Source: Steromphala cineraria
Taxonomy: Eukaryota > Mollusca > Gastropoda > Trochida > Trochidae
Length of the DNA stretch: 64,000 nucleotides
Direction: 5' to 3'
Assembly: GCA_916613615.1 (NCBI GenBank)
Contig: OU744736.1
Location: 3,666,330 to 3,730,329, forward strand
The notes under the pieces were generated by a model. The model was given only the letters and a program-made list of their open reading frames with translations, made no database searches and was not told the origin of the DNA. Numbering within the stretch: position 1 is the first letter of the stretch; the number at the start of each line of letters is the position of its first letter. This document shows positions 27,094 to 40,400 of the stretch, piece by piece. A program made the position numbers and the translations under genes.

Positions 27094-27147
27094 TAGTGAG
27101 TGAGTTAGCTATTGTACGCCGCTTTGGCAATATTTCGGCCATTAGCG
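27094..27147 (+). repeat. Degenerate gastropod-type dispersed repeat fragment
   Basis: GTGAGTGAGTTAG followed by TACGCCGCTTTGGCAATAT resembles the head of a dispersed repeat (GTGAGTGAGTTTAGTTTTACGCCGC...) that I recall as abundant in abalone and other gastropods. It is short and mutated. It is the main hint about the host lineage. Confidence 0.4.
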
Positions 27148-27419
27148 AATAAGTTGGATAAGTTGAGAAAGGGAAAAAGATTTTGGTACATTCGTTTAAC
27201 AATGTAGAATATTCATTTAGATTGTCTGTTGTTTCCTAGGAAAATATCGTGGCCTGGTGCCTTTGAGACAGTTTAGGTGTAAGTGTAGGCAAAACCTCTC
27301 TCAAATAGCACGGCTGTCACACAAAATTTATGTTATCAATGGAATTTTTGTTGCAAAGCAACCTGTACTTGTGAAGTTTTATTTTAATTTTACATGTAAC
27401 TATGAAATAGGTAAAAAGA

Positions 27420-27760
27420 CATTGCGAGCTCCTTAAAAGTATGGCCAGAGTTTTCTGTGTGATGAAAACTAGAAATAATTATCTTTATTGCTGTCGTAAA
27501 TCCATGGGGAAAAGCTACAACGTGCTTACTCTTGACTGTCATAGTGACATAAACTCCCAACAGGGTCCAGCGTGTGTCTGTGATGGAGATGTCACAATAA
27601 CTCCAATTTATCACTCTGGTTTGGGATCAATAGCACACCAAGGAGCCAATGAGGTTGTATTTGAGTTTTACATGGACGTTTTCCTATCCAATAAGAATAA
27701 AGGTGGAAACCTTGCAAAAAGGCTCTGATAAGTGCGTTGGGATACGGCGCCTTAACGGAT
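27420..27760 (-). repeat. Conserved five-copy module, copy M2
   Basis: Collinear with M1. The core ATCAATAGCACACCAAGGAG (plus) is intact at about 27627-27646. On the minus strand the exon-like 3' boundary is damaged (GATAATTAT replaces the GTAAGT seen in M1). A deletion of about 10 bases relative to M3 near 27680 breaks any shared reading frame. Confidence 0.6.
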
Positions 27761-29434
27761 CGAAATAAATATTTTCATACTTGATTGATAATGAGACCAT
27801 ATTTCTTGTCATTTCAGTCACCTAGACGATGGCTTTGTTGATACAGTGACACAAAACTATCCTAGATAAATAATCCTTTTGTAATTGACAATTCTTGCAT
27901 AATAATTGGATTAAAGTTTTAGATATTTTGAACAAAAGATCAAAACTTGTTGGTGCCATTCTTTCTATCAAAAATGATATGATCATATTTTAAATGTTTT
28001 ATAGCTATGCATAAATTGTTTTCACGTGACCAACGTGAAACACTATAAAAGGGTTAATAACAAGTTTTCTTTTAAGATCTTTTATCTGATATTTTAACAG
28101 ATTAGGAAATTATTTCACCTTAAATCAAATGATTAGATCTATATTCTTATGCCATTTCAAGGTAAATAATTTCGCCCTTCATGAGGACAGTAACTTTGGC
28201 ATCAAATTAATTTTGTTCTAATGAATTCTGTACATGTAGAAGCACCGGAAATTTATATAAATGGATGAAATCTATCCGTCACAGCGAAATATTTAAAGGG
28301 TTTGATTTAGGATTCGTGACAAAGCATGCAGAGAGCTTATAACAGTAGAACTTTACACCCTTACCTATAAGAAACTAACAAACTCCTATAAGAATTAACC
28401 CAACTTCGTTTTTCTCATGGTGGCATTTAAAAGAGCTGAAGATCATATCAGCAAGTCTTATCTGGAATTTTCTTATAATATCTTAAGACGAATCTTCTTT
28501 TAATAAACCATTGTCATGGGTTTATAGTACAGATTTAACATGTTTGATCACACATTTTGAAGGAAAATCTGGTCACTTATGTTGCATTTGATTGATTGAG
28601 TTATTCCTGTCTCAAGGTAATTTGATTTAGACAATAGTGTATCAGAAAACCATTTCATCATTCATGTTGCTCTTTGTTTATCTCTTATTGAAATAAAATA
28701 TCTAATTTCACTTTACATTTAGATGATTTAAATTGATGTGAAAGTCACGAAGTTGCATTTGAAAAAACAAAATATCGAGTTACATCTTGTTTTCAACTAA
28801 TTTCAAAGATAAAAAGGTTTAAAGATATGCAAATAGAAATGCAACTTTTTATATTGTTCCTTTCTTTCGGTCAAAGATTTTCAAATTTCGTCTATTTGGA
28901 CTGAATTATGTGACAATCTCATGTTCCTTTGATAAATCTTTAGAGAACCTTGATTCTCTCACGTATGGAGTTTCAGTCTCCAATTTGTGTCAAGAGCATA
29001 ACTGAAGGACTAGGCTCTTGTAAAATGCACATAATAAGCCTTCTAAACAAGATCAACGGTTGTTTTTCAGAACTATGTTTTCGTCATTCGTCAGCTATTC
29101 AAGCATATTTTCTCCAATAATTATAAATTATAAAGAAGTGTCATCAACAGTTTATATCATTTCCGAACACTAGGTTGAAAAGTTTTCCTAACTCGAATTG
29201 AATGCAAACAATCATATTATCAGATTATTTTATTATTTGTCAATTTTTATAATAAAATGTGCATTCCTACATGTATCTCATCTACGATAGAACAAATACT
29301 TATTAAATTGATAAGAATATTCATATTTGTACAGAATTATCATTGCAATTACAGATATAAATCAATTAATTAATCAATTCAAATATAGTCATTAAACAAT
29401 ACTCAGGTTATGAAATACAAATCACAAGACCTAC

Positions 29435-29539
29435 TGTCCCTTTATCTAGAAGCGGATGCTTTCCATACTGCCTTTTTGTTAATCCTGCCTTCCGGAGACG
29501 GAGCAAATCAATGACGGCTAATTTGCTATCATCTGACAT
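29435..29539 (-). CDS. Possible first coding exon (unrecognised, 35 codons)
   Basis: A minus-strand ATG at 29537-29539, directly preceded by an in-frame TGA, opens 35 codons. They are rich in Lys, Arg, Leu and Asp (beginning MSDDSKLAVIDLLRLRKAG) and stop at a GTAGGT donor-like sequence (complement of 29429-29434) in phase 0. The stretch is locally richer in G+C than its surroundings. I do not recognise the peptide; the basic, helix-forming look could fit a DNA-binding N-terminus, but that is a guess. No partner exon was found, and no copy exists in the other units. Confidence 0.3.
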
Positions 29540-32030
29540 TCAAATAGTGGTCCTTTGAAGAACAATCATGATTGAAGATGTTGTCTCCATTCCGAGGTTA
29601 CTGCGGTTCTTGTGCCTGTGTTATTACCTTCATTAATATGTCTGATGATATCATCAAAGGACATTGTTCTAGGCCATACAACCCTTTATCAAAATCAAGG
29701 AACGATAAATAATAATTGTTTCGGTTTTCTTAACAAATGTTATTTTTAGGAGGCAACGGGCGTTTGCGTTCAGATAACATCTATATTTTCATCATGGAAA
29801 GGATATTATAATACTAACCCATTGAAGATATTGCTGTTTGATAAATCTACAATGTCATTACACACCAAATCAGCAAACCTATAAAACCAAAGTTAATCAA
29901 AGAGGTATCTCAGGAAAACTTTTAATTTTGTTTTCCTGCATCAAGGCATCAAAAGAGGGTTTTATGGAATATATTTTTATTTAGTTGTTCCTTTATGATA
30001 AGCAATTGCTGCTAATCCGATTCTATAATTAAACCGTTATCCTAATAATAGACACTTAAGTGTTATGTCACATAACAAAGGGAGACAGCAGAGAAAGTAG
30101 ATAACATTTTGTTTTAATTCATAAATTTCATTACCCATGTACGTTATTGGATTATGTAAGGAAGTGTGTTTTGTCTGTTATTCTTGCCTCTCTGTCATTA
30201 TCAAATTATTAATCTGAGAAAAAACTAAGAAACTTTTGTCAATACAAGTTTAATATAAAAATATTATATAGATAAGTTTGGTATCCCTTTTGAAGCTCAA
30301 AATTCACCATTAGCTTGAAAGCAATGTCTTTTCAGACAATGCAAGTTCCACTGTTAAATAATCAATGATGTCAAAAGACAACAAAATAGAATTGTTACAT
30401 AAAACATTGTACAATGGCTTGGCATGCAGGTTACTAAAAGTGCATATGTTCTGTTAATCATATCAAAGTCACAACCTACTGGTGGGATGACTGCAAAATG
30501 GATGAAGTGCCTTGCCTGTGGATACAACTGGGAATGACGGTCAAAAATATTGTTTATCCATTGGTAATCGAACCGAGCCTATGGAGTAAGAGGCCACCTT
30601 GTTTAGAGTTACACAATTTTTCTCAATGAATTTGTTGTTCTTACCCGTTTCATTTGTTACACACTATGTTCCTCGTAAAAGTGTTATTTACAGACGCTAG
30701 ATGCTTCTAATTAACCATTAAAATATGCTTAAATAATGCCGAGTTAGGAATACATTTAATATATTTGCAGTTGTCGTTTTGTGTTGCTGAAGTTTTGAGC
30801 AAAGGCACAATCTGTGTTCAATGTGCTCCTTCAAATGTAAAATAAATATTGATATGACGAAGCTTTGATAAGCAGCCAAGTCATTTCATATTTAGGTTTA
30901 TCAATTAAAGGTTTTTTAAAAGGTCCTTGCCATAGAAAAGCATAATGGACACATGCTATGAATATACACATATTCTACTTGAACAAGAAGTAACCATAAC
31001 ACAGTTAACAACAGCTAGTGAAATATTTGTTCAACAACTGTGTTCACATTATGTGAGCATGTCTAACAGCTTACAGTTATAGTGTACACATGAAGCAGAG
31101 GACACATTATAAAGTTGATTTAACAGAGATCACTAAATTACATATACATTTTCTGATCTTCATATCTCGTCAAAATTCTCATTGAAGTTTGGAGGAACGC
31201 AGAAGGTCTCTCTTTAGGGTTTGCAAAATAGAATTCGACCTTCATGGTAGAACCACGTTTTGAAGGCATCTGTGATTACTTATTTATGTTATTTAGAAGT
31301 ACTCTAACAATGATAAGGTAATATTTCAACTGCTGTTGATTCCTTCACGATTGAACAAGAAGAGCTATGATAAAATCATAGTAAGTAAAAATGTATGGTA
31401 TGACTGCTTGCAAAATCAATTTATTCTATCAAAATAACAATGCCCAATGAAACAGAAAAGCGATTGAATGGTTATTGTTAAAAGAGTACACGTAAGCTAC
31501 TCCGTAAAAATATGGGTCCCTTAATTATGTAAATGCTAGCACATGATTATGAGCTCCTTTAATCCGGTTGTCATACAGGGGGCATGAAGGATACATCAAG
31601 GTGATATATTGGAGCCAGAGCTCTTAATGGTATAGGTATATTTGTAGGAAATCATATCATGGAAATAACTCTCCCCTTGAAGAATGTAATCTAAGAAAAA
31701 ATTTCCTCTGAGGGGAATAAGTAATCTACTAATGCGTAACATAAACCAACATTGACATCACATAGTGGTTTACTGAAAGTGGGTATATTGACATAACAAG
31801 GATATCAGAATTACAAAGCAGAATAGATATTTTTTTCTAAAACCATTTCAAACCGTTTACAAAATCATATAAATTATAAACAATGAGACCTTAGACGGGA
31901 AATTGGATTGATTCACTGTTGATTAATTGTTAATAATATGACATGATGCAAAGTCTGTATTGCAATCTACTTTAATCGAGAACAATTATCTTAATACAAT
32001 GGCATGGAGGCATATAATCTGATATAATTT

Positions 32031-32835
32031 CAATCTAAATAAATTTAGATCAACAGGTTTTATATTTGGTCAAACATGTTGATCTAAGATTGGCCCGTAA
32101 GGCGGGTCATCCCGGTGACCTCTGAAATCAGCCGCTCGGCCAATCAGAAAAGATGCCCTAGCTCGCTAGAAGTTAAAACAACTCAGCAGCACATCTTTTG
32201 AAATGGATGATGTTCGGAGCTCTGTCATTTGGAGCGGAGTAGAGCGATCAATTATCTGATTGCTTGGATGTATTAATAGATTATATTTTTTCTTTTTAAA
32301 ATTATTTAGCGTATTTGCTAGTTGTCAATGACAAATGATGATTACACATCGCACGGATACTAACGTGGCAAATAATAATCATAAAGAAAGAGCATGATAA
32401 ATGTCAATATTTACGAAAATCCTCATGCAAGGGGAGGTAACTCCTTTTGATCAAACTCGTTTCTACTAATTTCTTTCATTTCCATCCAAATAATTAAAAT
32501 AATATTGATTTTTTGTCAATCATAAAACTAAATATATTTCATACAACCAAAATAAAATCAACCTACCGATATTTTTCTTATCAGTATCAAAATCAAGATT
32601 TATTTTTCTCAAGGCACACTATTATTGAGAACAGCTATAAGCTATTATATGTTTCTTCCGTTCACACCTTGAATGAGCGACTAGGAACTGTTTGTGACGT
32701 CGAATTTGATTGATCAAATCGCGAATTCCTTATTTGCATACGAAAGGTCACCGGGACGACCTCTCACACTGGTCAATCTAAGATCAACAGTATGACAAAA
32801 TAAAGAAATCTGTTGATCTAAATTTATTTAGATTG
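32031..32835. mobile_element. 805-bp TIR element with long subterminal inverted repeats
   Basis: The outer ends are a perfect 26-bp inverted repeat (CAATCTAAATAAATTTAGAT followed by CAACAG). Further inverted blocks lie inside: GTTGATCTAAGATTG (about 32079-32093), and a pair around GGTCAnCCCGGTGACCT (about 32107-32123) matching AGGTCACCGGGACGACC (about 32746-32762). Total arms are therefore about 90-100 bp. Flanks ATATAATTT (32022-32030) and ATATGGTTT (32836-32844) could be an imperfect 9-bp target duplication. A2 lacks the element at about 19380-19400. The interior is more GC-rich but encodes no recognisable transposase. The superfamily is uncertain; an 8-9 bp duplication would suit hAT or Mutator types. 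Confidence 0.75.
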
Positions 32836-33306
32836 ATATGGTTTATAATTGATCTCACAAGTTTCTCCCGTTTTCCATAACCTATAGCAACTTACCTTTC
32901 AAGACATATCTATAATCCTAGATGTACTTTAGGGCCTATAGTAGCTACCTGTAGGTTGCTCATTTTGTCATAGACCACTTCAACCTAACCAAACTAACAT
33001 GATTCCATCTGATATGATAAAACCTTTCAGACTAAGAGACAGGACAGGCGTAATGAAAGGGTATTATTTTCACTGCTGTTGATCCCAAACCTTGGTCTGA
33101 CAATTATGATGTCTGACACGCAAGGGAAGTGGTAATTTAACCTTTATGGTATACATTAAACGATTCCGCCCTCAACAATAATTCGTTTCAAAATGGCATA
33201 ACTAAACACAAAGCCATTGTTTTCTGATGTTAATGGCTCGGACAACCACCAAAAATAGAGTTATTAACTCTCTTGCTGATCAGGCTATCTATAACAAAGT
33301 ATACAT

Positions 33307-34098
33307 GTTACGAACCATCTGGGGTATATCACAATCTGTAGATTGTTCCAACAATCTGGAGATTGTGAGATGACAATGTAGGAATATTTAAACATTCCTA
33401 GATTGTTTAAACAATCTGCAGATTGTGAGGCCTGCACAGTCTGGGAATGATCACAATCTAGGAATGATTTGTGTCTGACTGAGTAGCGTAGTCCATTCCC
33501 AGATTGTGAAGGGCTCTGATTGGTAATCTATCTTCATTTTATGGAGTATGTAGATCGATTCCTAGATTGTGAGGTTTCTGTAACCGGTATTGGTGTTCAA
33601 CTGACGTGGTAGTTTTCTATATTCCAAGATTGTGATGGACCATTAGGGATTATCTATCTTCAATCTATTGAGTATAGGAGTCGATTCCTTGATTATCAAC
33701 TTATAGCGATTCTCAGATTGTGGAGGGCTCTTAGCTGGTCTAGTTGTCCAATTGACTGGTTAGTGTAGTCCATTCCAAGATTATGAAGGGCTATGAGCGA
33801 TTATCTATTTTCAGTTTATGTAATATAGAGAACGATTCCTAGATTGTGAAGGGCTCATAGCTGATCCTAGTGTCCAATTGACGGGTTAGTGTGGTCCATT
33901 CCCAGATTGTAAAGATTGAGCTATTTTCTATCTTCAATATTTTTAATATAAGAACGATTCCGAGATTGTGAAGGTCTCGTAACTGGTCTTAGTGTCCAAT
34001 TAATGGGTTAGTGTAGTCCGTTCCCAGATTGTGAAGGGCTATGAGAAATTATCTTTCTTTAATTTATGTAATAAAGAGAACGATTCCTAGATTGCACG
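33307..34098. repeat. Minisatellite of about 62-bp half-units with ATTCC-AGATTGTGA motif
   Basis: Eleven copies of a motif close to ATTCC(C/T)AGATTGTGA occur at about 33495, 33557, 33621, 33683, 33708, 33772, 33833, 33898, 33955, 34019 and 34081. Spacing is 57-65 bases except for one 25-base interval. Alternate copies differ, so the true monomer is about 125 bp made of two half-units. The left edge (33320-33470) holds several short palindromes of ACAATCTGNAGATTGT. A2 has an uninterrupted site near 19820-19840, so the block arrived as an insertion. Confidence 0.85.
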
Positions 34099-34239
34099 GT
34101 ACATACATATGGCCGCAGGGTCATCACATGAGGGGTCACAGGCTCACCAAGTCTATAACAAACAATAGGGTAATACCAAGAGTACATTACAAATCTAAAC
34201 TGAACGCCAAAATAAATGTTACACCTCTTTGAATTTGAG

Positions 34240-35085
34240 TTCAGGGGAATTTGCTTTGTTGTGTTGTAACACTACAGTCTACCAAAATACACTTCACTTA
34301 AACATCTCTATGTTGAAACTGGTTGGGAAAAATTATCAGAACGGAGAGAAAGGAGAAAGTTAACTCTTTATCATAAAATACAGTGCGGCAATGCACCATC
34401 ATATCTTGTACTCCCACTGTTTTGTTATTCCATCTTATAGATAGAAGCATTCATGTATGTCATATATTCCTTCAACCACAATGTTATGGAACGATATCCC
34501 ATTAGATAAGCAAAATGTACCATCAACGGAAAAGTGTAAATCATATTTGAAGAAGCCAATTGTTTCGGCACCATCTTATTTTCCTCAGGTATATGCAAGG
34601 TAAATATTGATCATACACGTTTAAGATTTCATGTAAGTGAGTTGAAATATGATTTATTTAAAGTTGGCATTAAGGCGGATGTAAATGTGGTTATTTATGC
34701 GTACATGTGTTTCACTTTATGTTTGATGCCCTATATATGATGAACACAGATTAAGAATGTTAAATGTATTAAAATCATATGTTAATGATGATGCCGTAAA
34801 TTTAGATTTAGTTTTATGTGGCAGAAAAAAGCCTTTCAATGTTACAAAATCAGGCCATTTTCAAGGCAGTCCACCAATATAGTTTATACAGCAAGCGCTT
34901 CTGTTGATTGCAGCATGTACATACCTACTTTTGTTAATATCTTTCTACCATTTGTATTATACTATATTCCATGTTTCATGTATGTCACTATGGATCTATC
35001 ATTTTGTAAATACTTGGGAGAAGGTTACCTTAGGTGGATAACTTGTTCCTAATGCCTTTCTTTATTGAATAAAATATGTTTTAAT
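34240..35085 (+). pseudogene. LINE 3' end (CR1/Jockey-like RT thumb and tail), decayed
   Basis: In plus frames the sequence reads like the C-terminal part of a LINE reverse transcriptase. HLYVETGWEKLSERRERRKL (about 34297-34356) precedes IQCGNAPSYL. Farther on come HTRLRFHVSELKYDLF (about 34614-34662) and a CKCG remnant. That is the standard order of the thumb region and the terminal C/H motif of CR1, Jockey and L2-like elements. In-frame stops (for example near 34440) show it is dead. The 3' part includes AATAAAATATG (about 35067), possibly the element's polyadenylation signal and tail. It is absent from A2. Confidence 0.7.
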
Positions 35086-36073
35086 CAAAATTCAATCAAT
35101 GGTGCCTAATATGCAATTTCAGAAATTCCCGAGATTTTTTTCTTTTTGAGTGATTGTATCATCATTGTAAAGGGAACAATCATCACCATTATGTCATTAT
35201 AAGGAAAACAGATCTGACAAAAACGTATAGTCTTCTGCCAAGAATATACAAGTTGCTGTTTGACATCAATGCTTTGCTTGACAATTTCCAAATCTATATT
35301 GTGGCATATTAGTTCGACTGTTATTGCTCATAGCAGACTTTTATTACATTACTGCATTGTAATGAGAAACTACTTGGGTTTTCATGTTCAATGACAAAAA
35401 GAACAAAATGTGTATAACAGAGTAATGAGATTTGGAACAAGATTTATGTCAAATGACCACCGTGTTACTGTTCTACTGAGGTCATTATGACAATAAATCA
35501 ATCTGCAGGAATATTTGTATTGAAATATCTCAAAAGTAAAACATCCAAATACTTGCTAAAAGATCAGAGCATATCAAACTTTGATCATTCCTTCATTCTA
35601 TGGTGATAAGTTTTCTCCATAAATGCAGTTTGAAAGATTTTGTCACTTTTGTTTGGTTACTTTACTTTTATACAAAATTACATACATATACCTCGCCTGG
35701 ACAAAACTGTTAAAGTGTGTTCCTAGGTAATACCATGATTTTGGGAAAGTTTGAATAGGTCAACAAATCTTAACAAAAAAGACAAGACGTTTGGATTCAT
35801 TTGTAAATTGGTAGTATATAAACTTTAAGTGACATGTACAACAATTATGGTATAAGTATAAAGAGGCATGGGGTCAAAGTCCGTTTTACATTATATATTT
35901 AATTTTTAATGCTTCATTCAGTTTAAATATATTGTCTTTTAATTGGAACCATTTATTTTCATTTTCCTGGAATCACCTTATATTTCCCCCTAAAAACCTG
36001 CTTCTGCCCCTTTGATACATCGCAACATTCTGGTTACTGCGTGGAAGCCTCTTATTGGGCAGAAATAGATCTA

Positions 36074-36649
36074 CACTCAGGGGCAAAAGAAACGATACCA
36101 CCTTTTCACAAGAGTACAAAACAAAATCCTGTTGTAAATGAAATGCGACTACGAGCCCTTGTGATAGGCACATCAGTTGTGAAGAAGTTCTCACAATTTC
36201 AAACATCAAAGTATAATACTTATAATTGTATGACTGTTCAAATACACGAGGGGTAAAAAAAACAGCTTTTTCGATGTTATTTTTGGTCATAATCATTGGA
36301 ATTGGAATAAAATAATTATGAAATTTAAAAATCTATAAAATCTAAGATGTTATCAATATAAATAACCCTTGTAGAAGTTAATTTGTTCAGGCATTTTGCC
36401 TGTATTTTGGTTTAAAAACAAGAAAAAGGGCCATTTTCACTATCCTATCTCTCTAGTTAAGGAGATCTTTTAACAGCGTTTTTTGAAAGGCTTATATTTC
36501 AAAAGCGTTAACAGATATAGCTCTGAAATTAAAAACTTAGTTCAGTTAGCTCTTGAATACATGAATTAACCCTGTTTCAGCCGTAACTATCAATCGTAGA
36601 TTATCCTATCGTGTATTTTATATGGTATCGTTTCTTTTGCCCCTGAGTG
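36074..36649. mobile_element. 576-bp MITE, TA target duplication, 27-bp TIRs
   Basis: Perfect 27-bp terminal inverted repeats begin CACTCAGGGGCAAAAGAAAC. TA lies on each side (36072-36073 and 36650-36651). The A2 empty site carries a single TA within GGACATATAATGATG (about 21022-21036). These traits point to mobilisation by a Tc1/mariner transposase. Open frames inside it are not related to any transposase that I know. Confidence 0.9.
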
Positions 36650-37352
36650 TATAATAATGAACTCTCGGACAAAATGATCAATCAACCAATCATGGTTGAA
36701 GTTCCATAACTCAATTCAAATAAGACAACCTCCTGTCTCGTAAAAAATATTTATTATCATGAGAAACTTTTCTGCAATATTAAACATTTAAATCCGTATT
36801 TGATCTGATCAGCGTAAATCAATCATCTTTTTCAACTCGAAATAAAAACTTGGTCTTTCAATATTTGCATAATTGAAACCTATTGAAATTCAAAGTCATA
36901 AATGTGATACATATTAGGGGTGAATGTGACAATTTGAAGTTTAGAACTATTTTTTTAGCGACATTTCTATCAAATTGTGACAAATTCATTAATAACTATG
37001 CTGACACCATTATCAAGAAAATATTATAACTTGCTTGATAAAGTGGACAAGGAAAAGTCCATAGATTGTGTTCTCTATCTGATAGCAAATAATGAATGAT
37101 TGTTATTACTATCAATGGACAAGTATCATTGTAGAAAATACCTGGAACATGAAATTATAAAACATGAATAGAGAATATCTGTCGGTCTTGACTAATGCCA
37201 TGTTCATCTCATCGAGTGATGTAGAAAGTTAATATTTTAACGAGTAGCACATATGTTTTATTTCTAGATTATGAAATTCTTATTATTACGCTCTAAAGAG
37301 CCAGTTTCTTGTTCAGCATCTCGTTGAAAAGCCGATCGCTGCGGTAACGAAG

Positions 37353-37440
37353 TGACGTCATATTAGATTGTGTAACGTTAGGCCATTGGTTCATGACGTC
37401 AAACTCTTGAACTTGATGTCATACGAGTGGTGATAGATAG
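37353..37440. promoter_or_regulatory. CRE pair with CCAAT box, A3 copy
   Basis: TGACGTCA occurs at 37353-37360 and 37394-37401 with CCATTGGTTCA between, as in A2. A further near-CRE, TGATGTCA, lies about 20 bases downstream. The spacing between palindromes is 41 bases here against 49 in A2. Confidence 0.35.
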
Positions 37441-40400
37441 GGTAAAGTGACGATAAAGGATATCACCCCTGTAGTCAGATAAAGGGATTATTTCGTCGAT
37501 AGAATAAAGTACCTCAGCCTCAATTGCAATCACATAAGAATGTCAGTATCCCGTTTGTGATAAATATTAGTTGGTCTTTCCTATTCAACGGTATGTGTCA
37601 ACTTGATTGTCATGTTCCATTCTAAAAGTAATGGACGGACACATTTATGTTCTAGGCTTCAGTTGACACAGTGACTCCTCTGCAAAATATCACTAGGGAT
37701 GTAAACACCTCGATATTGCATGTCATGTTGGGCTCTTGTGGAACAGAGAACGATCTCAACAAATGTTTTTGATCACATACAGCTGTAGTCAGGATTTCAG
37801 GCAATTTCGATTGTCTGCTTTGAAAATATTGAAAATACAGATAAAACATTAAAAGAAATTTCAAATTTATAAATCACTTGTTATTTACAGGGATCTATTG
37901 TTAAAACCAAGAAATATTTATCATTCTTTAGTGGATCTCTTAAATCGATTTTTTTTCCCTTGTGAACAAAGAATATCTGTCATTTTCCTGTTCTTTTAAA
38001 GAGTATTTGAAGACCTTGATTTTATTGCCATTTACGGAAAGCGTATTAGTCTGGAGTTATTAGGTCCAATGGTGTGTATGCGTTGTATTGTGTTTTGTGA
38101 TGTTAGCGTTTGATATAGAAATGACCCTTGTGTATATCCATCCGTCCGTCGCTTTGTCCATGAGTGTACACATGCTTGTGTATTCTTTCTTGCAACGTTG
38201 CATTAAGTCCTTGAAGTTCTGATCGTTTGAATTTTGTTTGTATGAAAATATCAACGAATCATTATTCCTTTGTTACTAAAAACAACGATGATTAACCAAT
38301 TCAAGGAATTCAGGAAATATTTTGTGTGCATCATAATGAATAATATTCGCGTATGGTCTTGTTCTTTGGGAAGTAAAATGCATTGTATTTCCTATCGATG
38401 TCTTTACTAAAATTACTTAATGCCAAACAATGTGACTATTTGTGTCATTTTGATATATCAAAAAGTTTGAAAAATATTAAAAACGAATTCAATTGATGGT
38501 TACCTATATACACATAGAAGATATAAGTATCTTATTATGAGTGAAAAATGAGATTATAAAATAAGATAAGAGAAGACATGAACAATTCTCTCTCAGTCTG
38601 TTATTTGGAAGAGCTTTGGCATTTACCTGAAATGTAATAAAAGGCTATCACAGTTTTTATGTTTGAAATCCTGAGAGATTGTGTCCCCGCAACTATCAGC
38701 CATCAACACTAAGGATGATAGATGAGAATCGCAAGCACACTATAATGGGATTATTTCTGCACTAATGCAAAACTAGGAAGATATCAAAGGCAATATATTC
38801 CAACCATCACATATCTTGTTGATAATCTGAATGGCAATCGATGATGTTCTGTGATCGAAGTAATATTTTTGCGAGTATTTTGTATCAACAAAAACATGAT
38901 GGTTCTTACATATGTGCTATTACTTCCAACGCATTTTATGATATGGTAATTTGTATTTTTTGTATTTCTTTTCATTATTGCAGCTTCTTTCTCTTTCAAA
39001 TGATGTCAAAACATAACATTTATAAATAATTGATTCTTTATTGGTAAGACAACTAAATCAAGACTTATCACCGTCATCACAAAAGTATGGTTAAATAGGG
39101 ATGAATGAGCCAGGATATAAATTTTGTATACTGAGGATACACCATTTCTGTGATTTTCTTGAATATAGAACATTTCAAAATTCAAAGTTAATACAAGATA
39201 TGCTGATTAAATTGACGCTGGAATATGGAATACAGATCTCTTTGATATCATCAAGACGGCCTTCCCTCAAAATGATTTAATTCACTGACCAGTTATAAAA
39301 TTCATCAGGACATATACAACAGTCAAGTAATAAAAACACAGCAAACAAAACGAATATATATTCTATACCAAAAACAATCTTTGGGCATTTTCCTTAAGCA
39401 TTTTATAAAATATAAAGCAACACCTATAACACCGAAACGGATAAAAATTAGAACCTCAAACATGATCCACGATGTATAGCAACAGTTCAATAATATCATC
39501 GTTATTCGCTCGATATCACCACAAATTCCATTAATTTTCCATTTACTATAATTGTTTGTGAAAGAACAATTTGTTTCAGGTGTATTGTCAATAAAGCTCT
39601 TTAGCCTATATATGTCTATTGTTCAGGATAATCTCTCTGTAATGCACATTTTCCCCTTGAATACTTCAATTGATTTATAGCGAAAAAAAAATCAATTGCA
39701 ACTTTTTGTCTTTAAATACTTTAATGACTTTAAATACCTGTATCTTTTCCGACAGCATGAAAGAAGCGAACATGTCCTCTTTGCCTCTCCTGATTTGCCT
39801 AGTAAACGATTAGTAACAGGTATTGTCTTACAATTCATTTCTATATTTGTTGGCGTCTGGAAACATGATGTAACACATCAGCAGTAATCAATTGGCATCT
39901 TTATGTTGCGCCATATTGAAGATAAACATGATTGTAGGAAGGATTGGGTATCTAACTTGAAATATCTACAAGTCTTTGGGTTAGGCAAACTATATATGCT
40001 ATATCTAATTGTTGTTCCACCGTTGTACGTTACTCAATTCACAGTTAGGAGTTTGATTTTTTTTCATGTTTCTAAAGATGAAACTATTTTTCTCTTGTAG
40101 TTTCAGACAATTTTCCTCGTCAGGTATGATCATCTTGTGATTTAATATCTCTACATAACATTCAAACGCATATTGTCCAGAATATTTGCAGAATACATCA
40201 CGGGAAGTCCATATCTGTACGTACAAAGAATAATACATTTCTATCTGTTACCTCATCTCCTTGTCCTTAATCTGCCAGTTATGATCCCATGGCAACATCC
40301 CTTTCACAATCACTCATTCACTAAGCAATATTTACATAAAGTGAGATATTCTTTCAGAAGAAGTTGATGTAAGATTATTTTCCAGTGCATTCAACTGTTA

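Larger units (their letters stand above)
15187..30458. repeat. Tandem segmental duplication, unit A2
   Basis: Homology to A3 starts at about 15187 (matching about 30720) and continues with interruptions to the module at 27.4 kb. A stretch such as 19530-19690 matches 32998-33165 with only scattered differences, showing that A2 and A3 separated more recently than either did from A1. Apart from the insertions listed separately, 16000-17400, 18780-21400, 24000-26500 and 27760-29400 hold only unit sequence with no gene that I can support. The segment 28210-28380 is related to stretches near 47200, 56690 and 62560. Confidence 0.85.

Noticed and set aside
33307..34098. CRISPR-like array because of regularly spaced motifs
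   Set aside because: Spacers are themselves repeats of one another, the context is an animal genome and no cas genes exist; it is a minisatellite.
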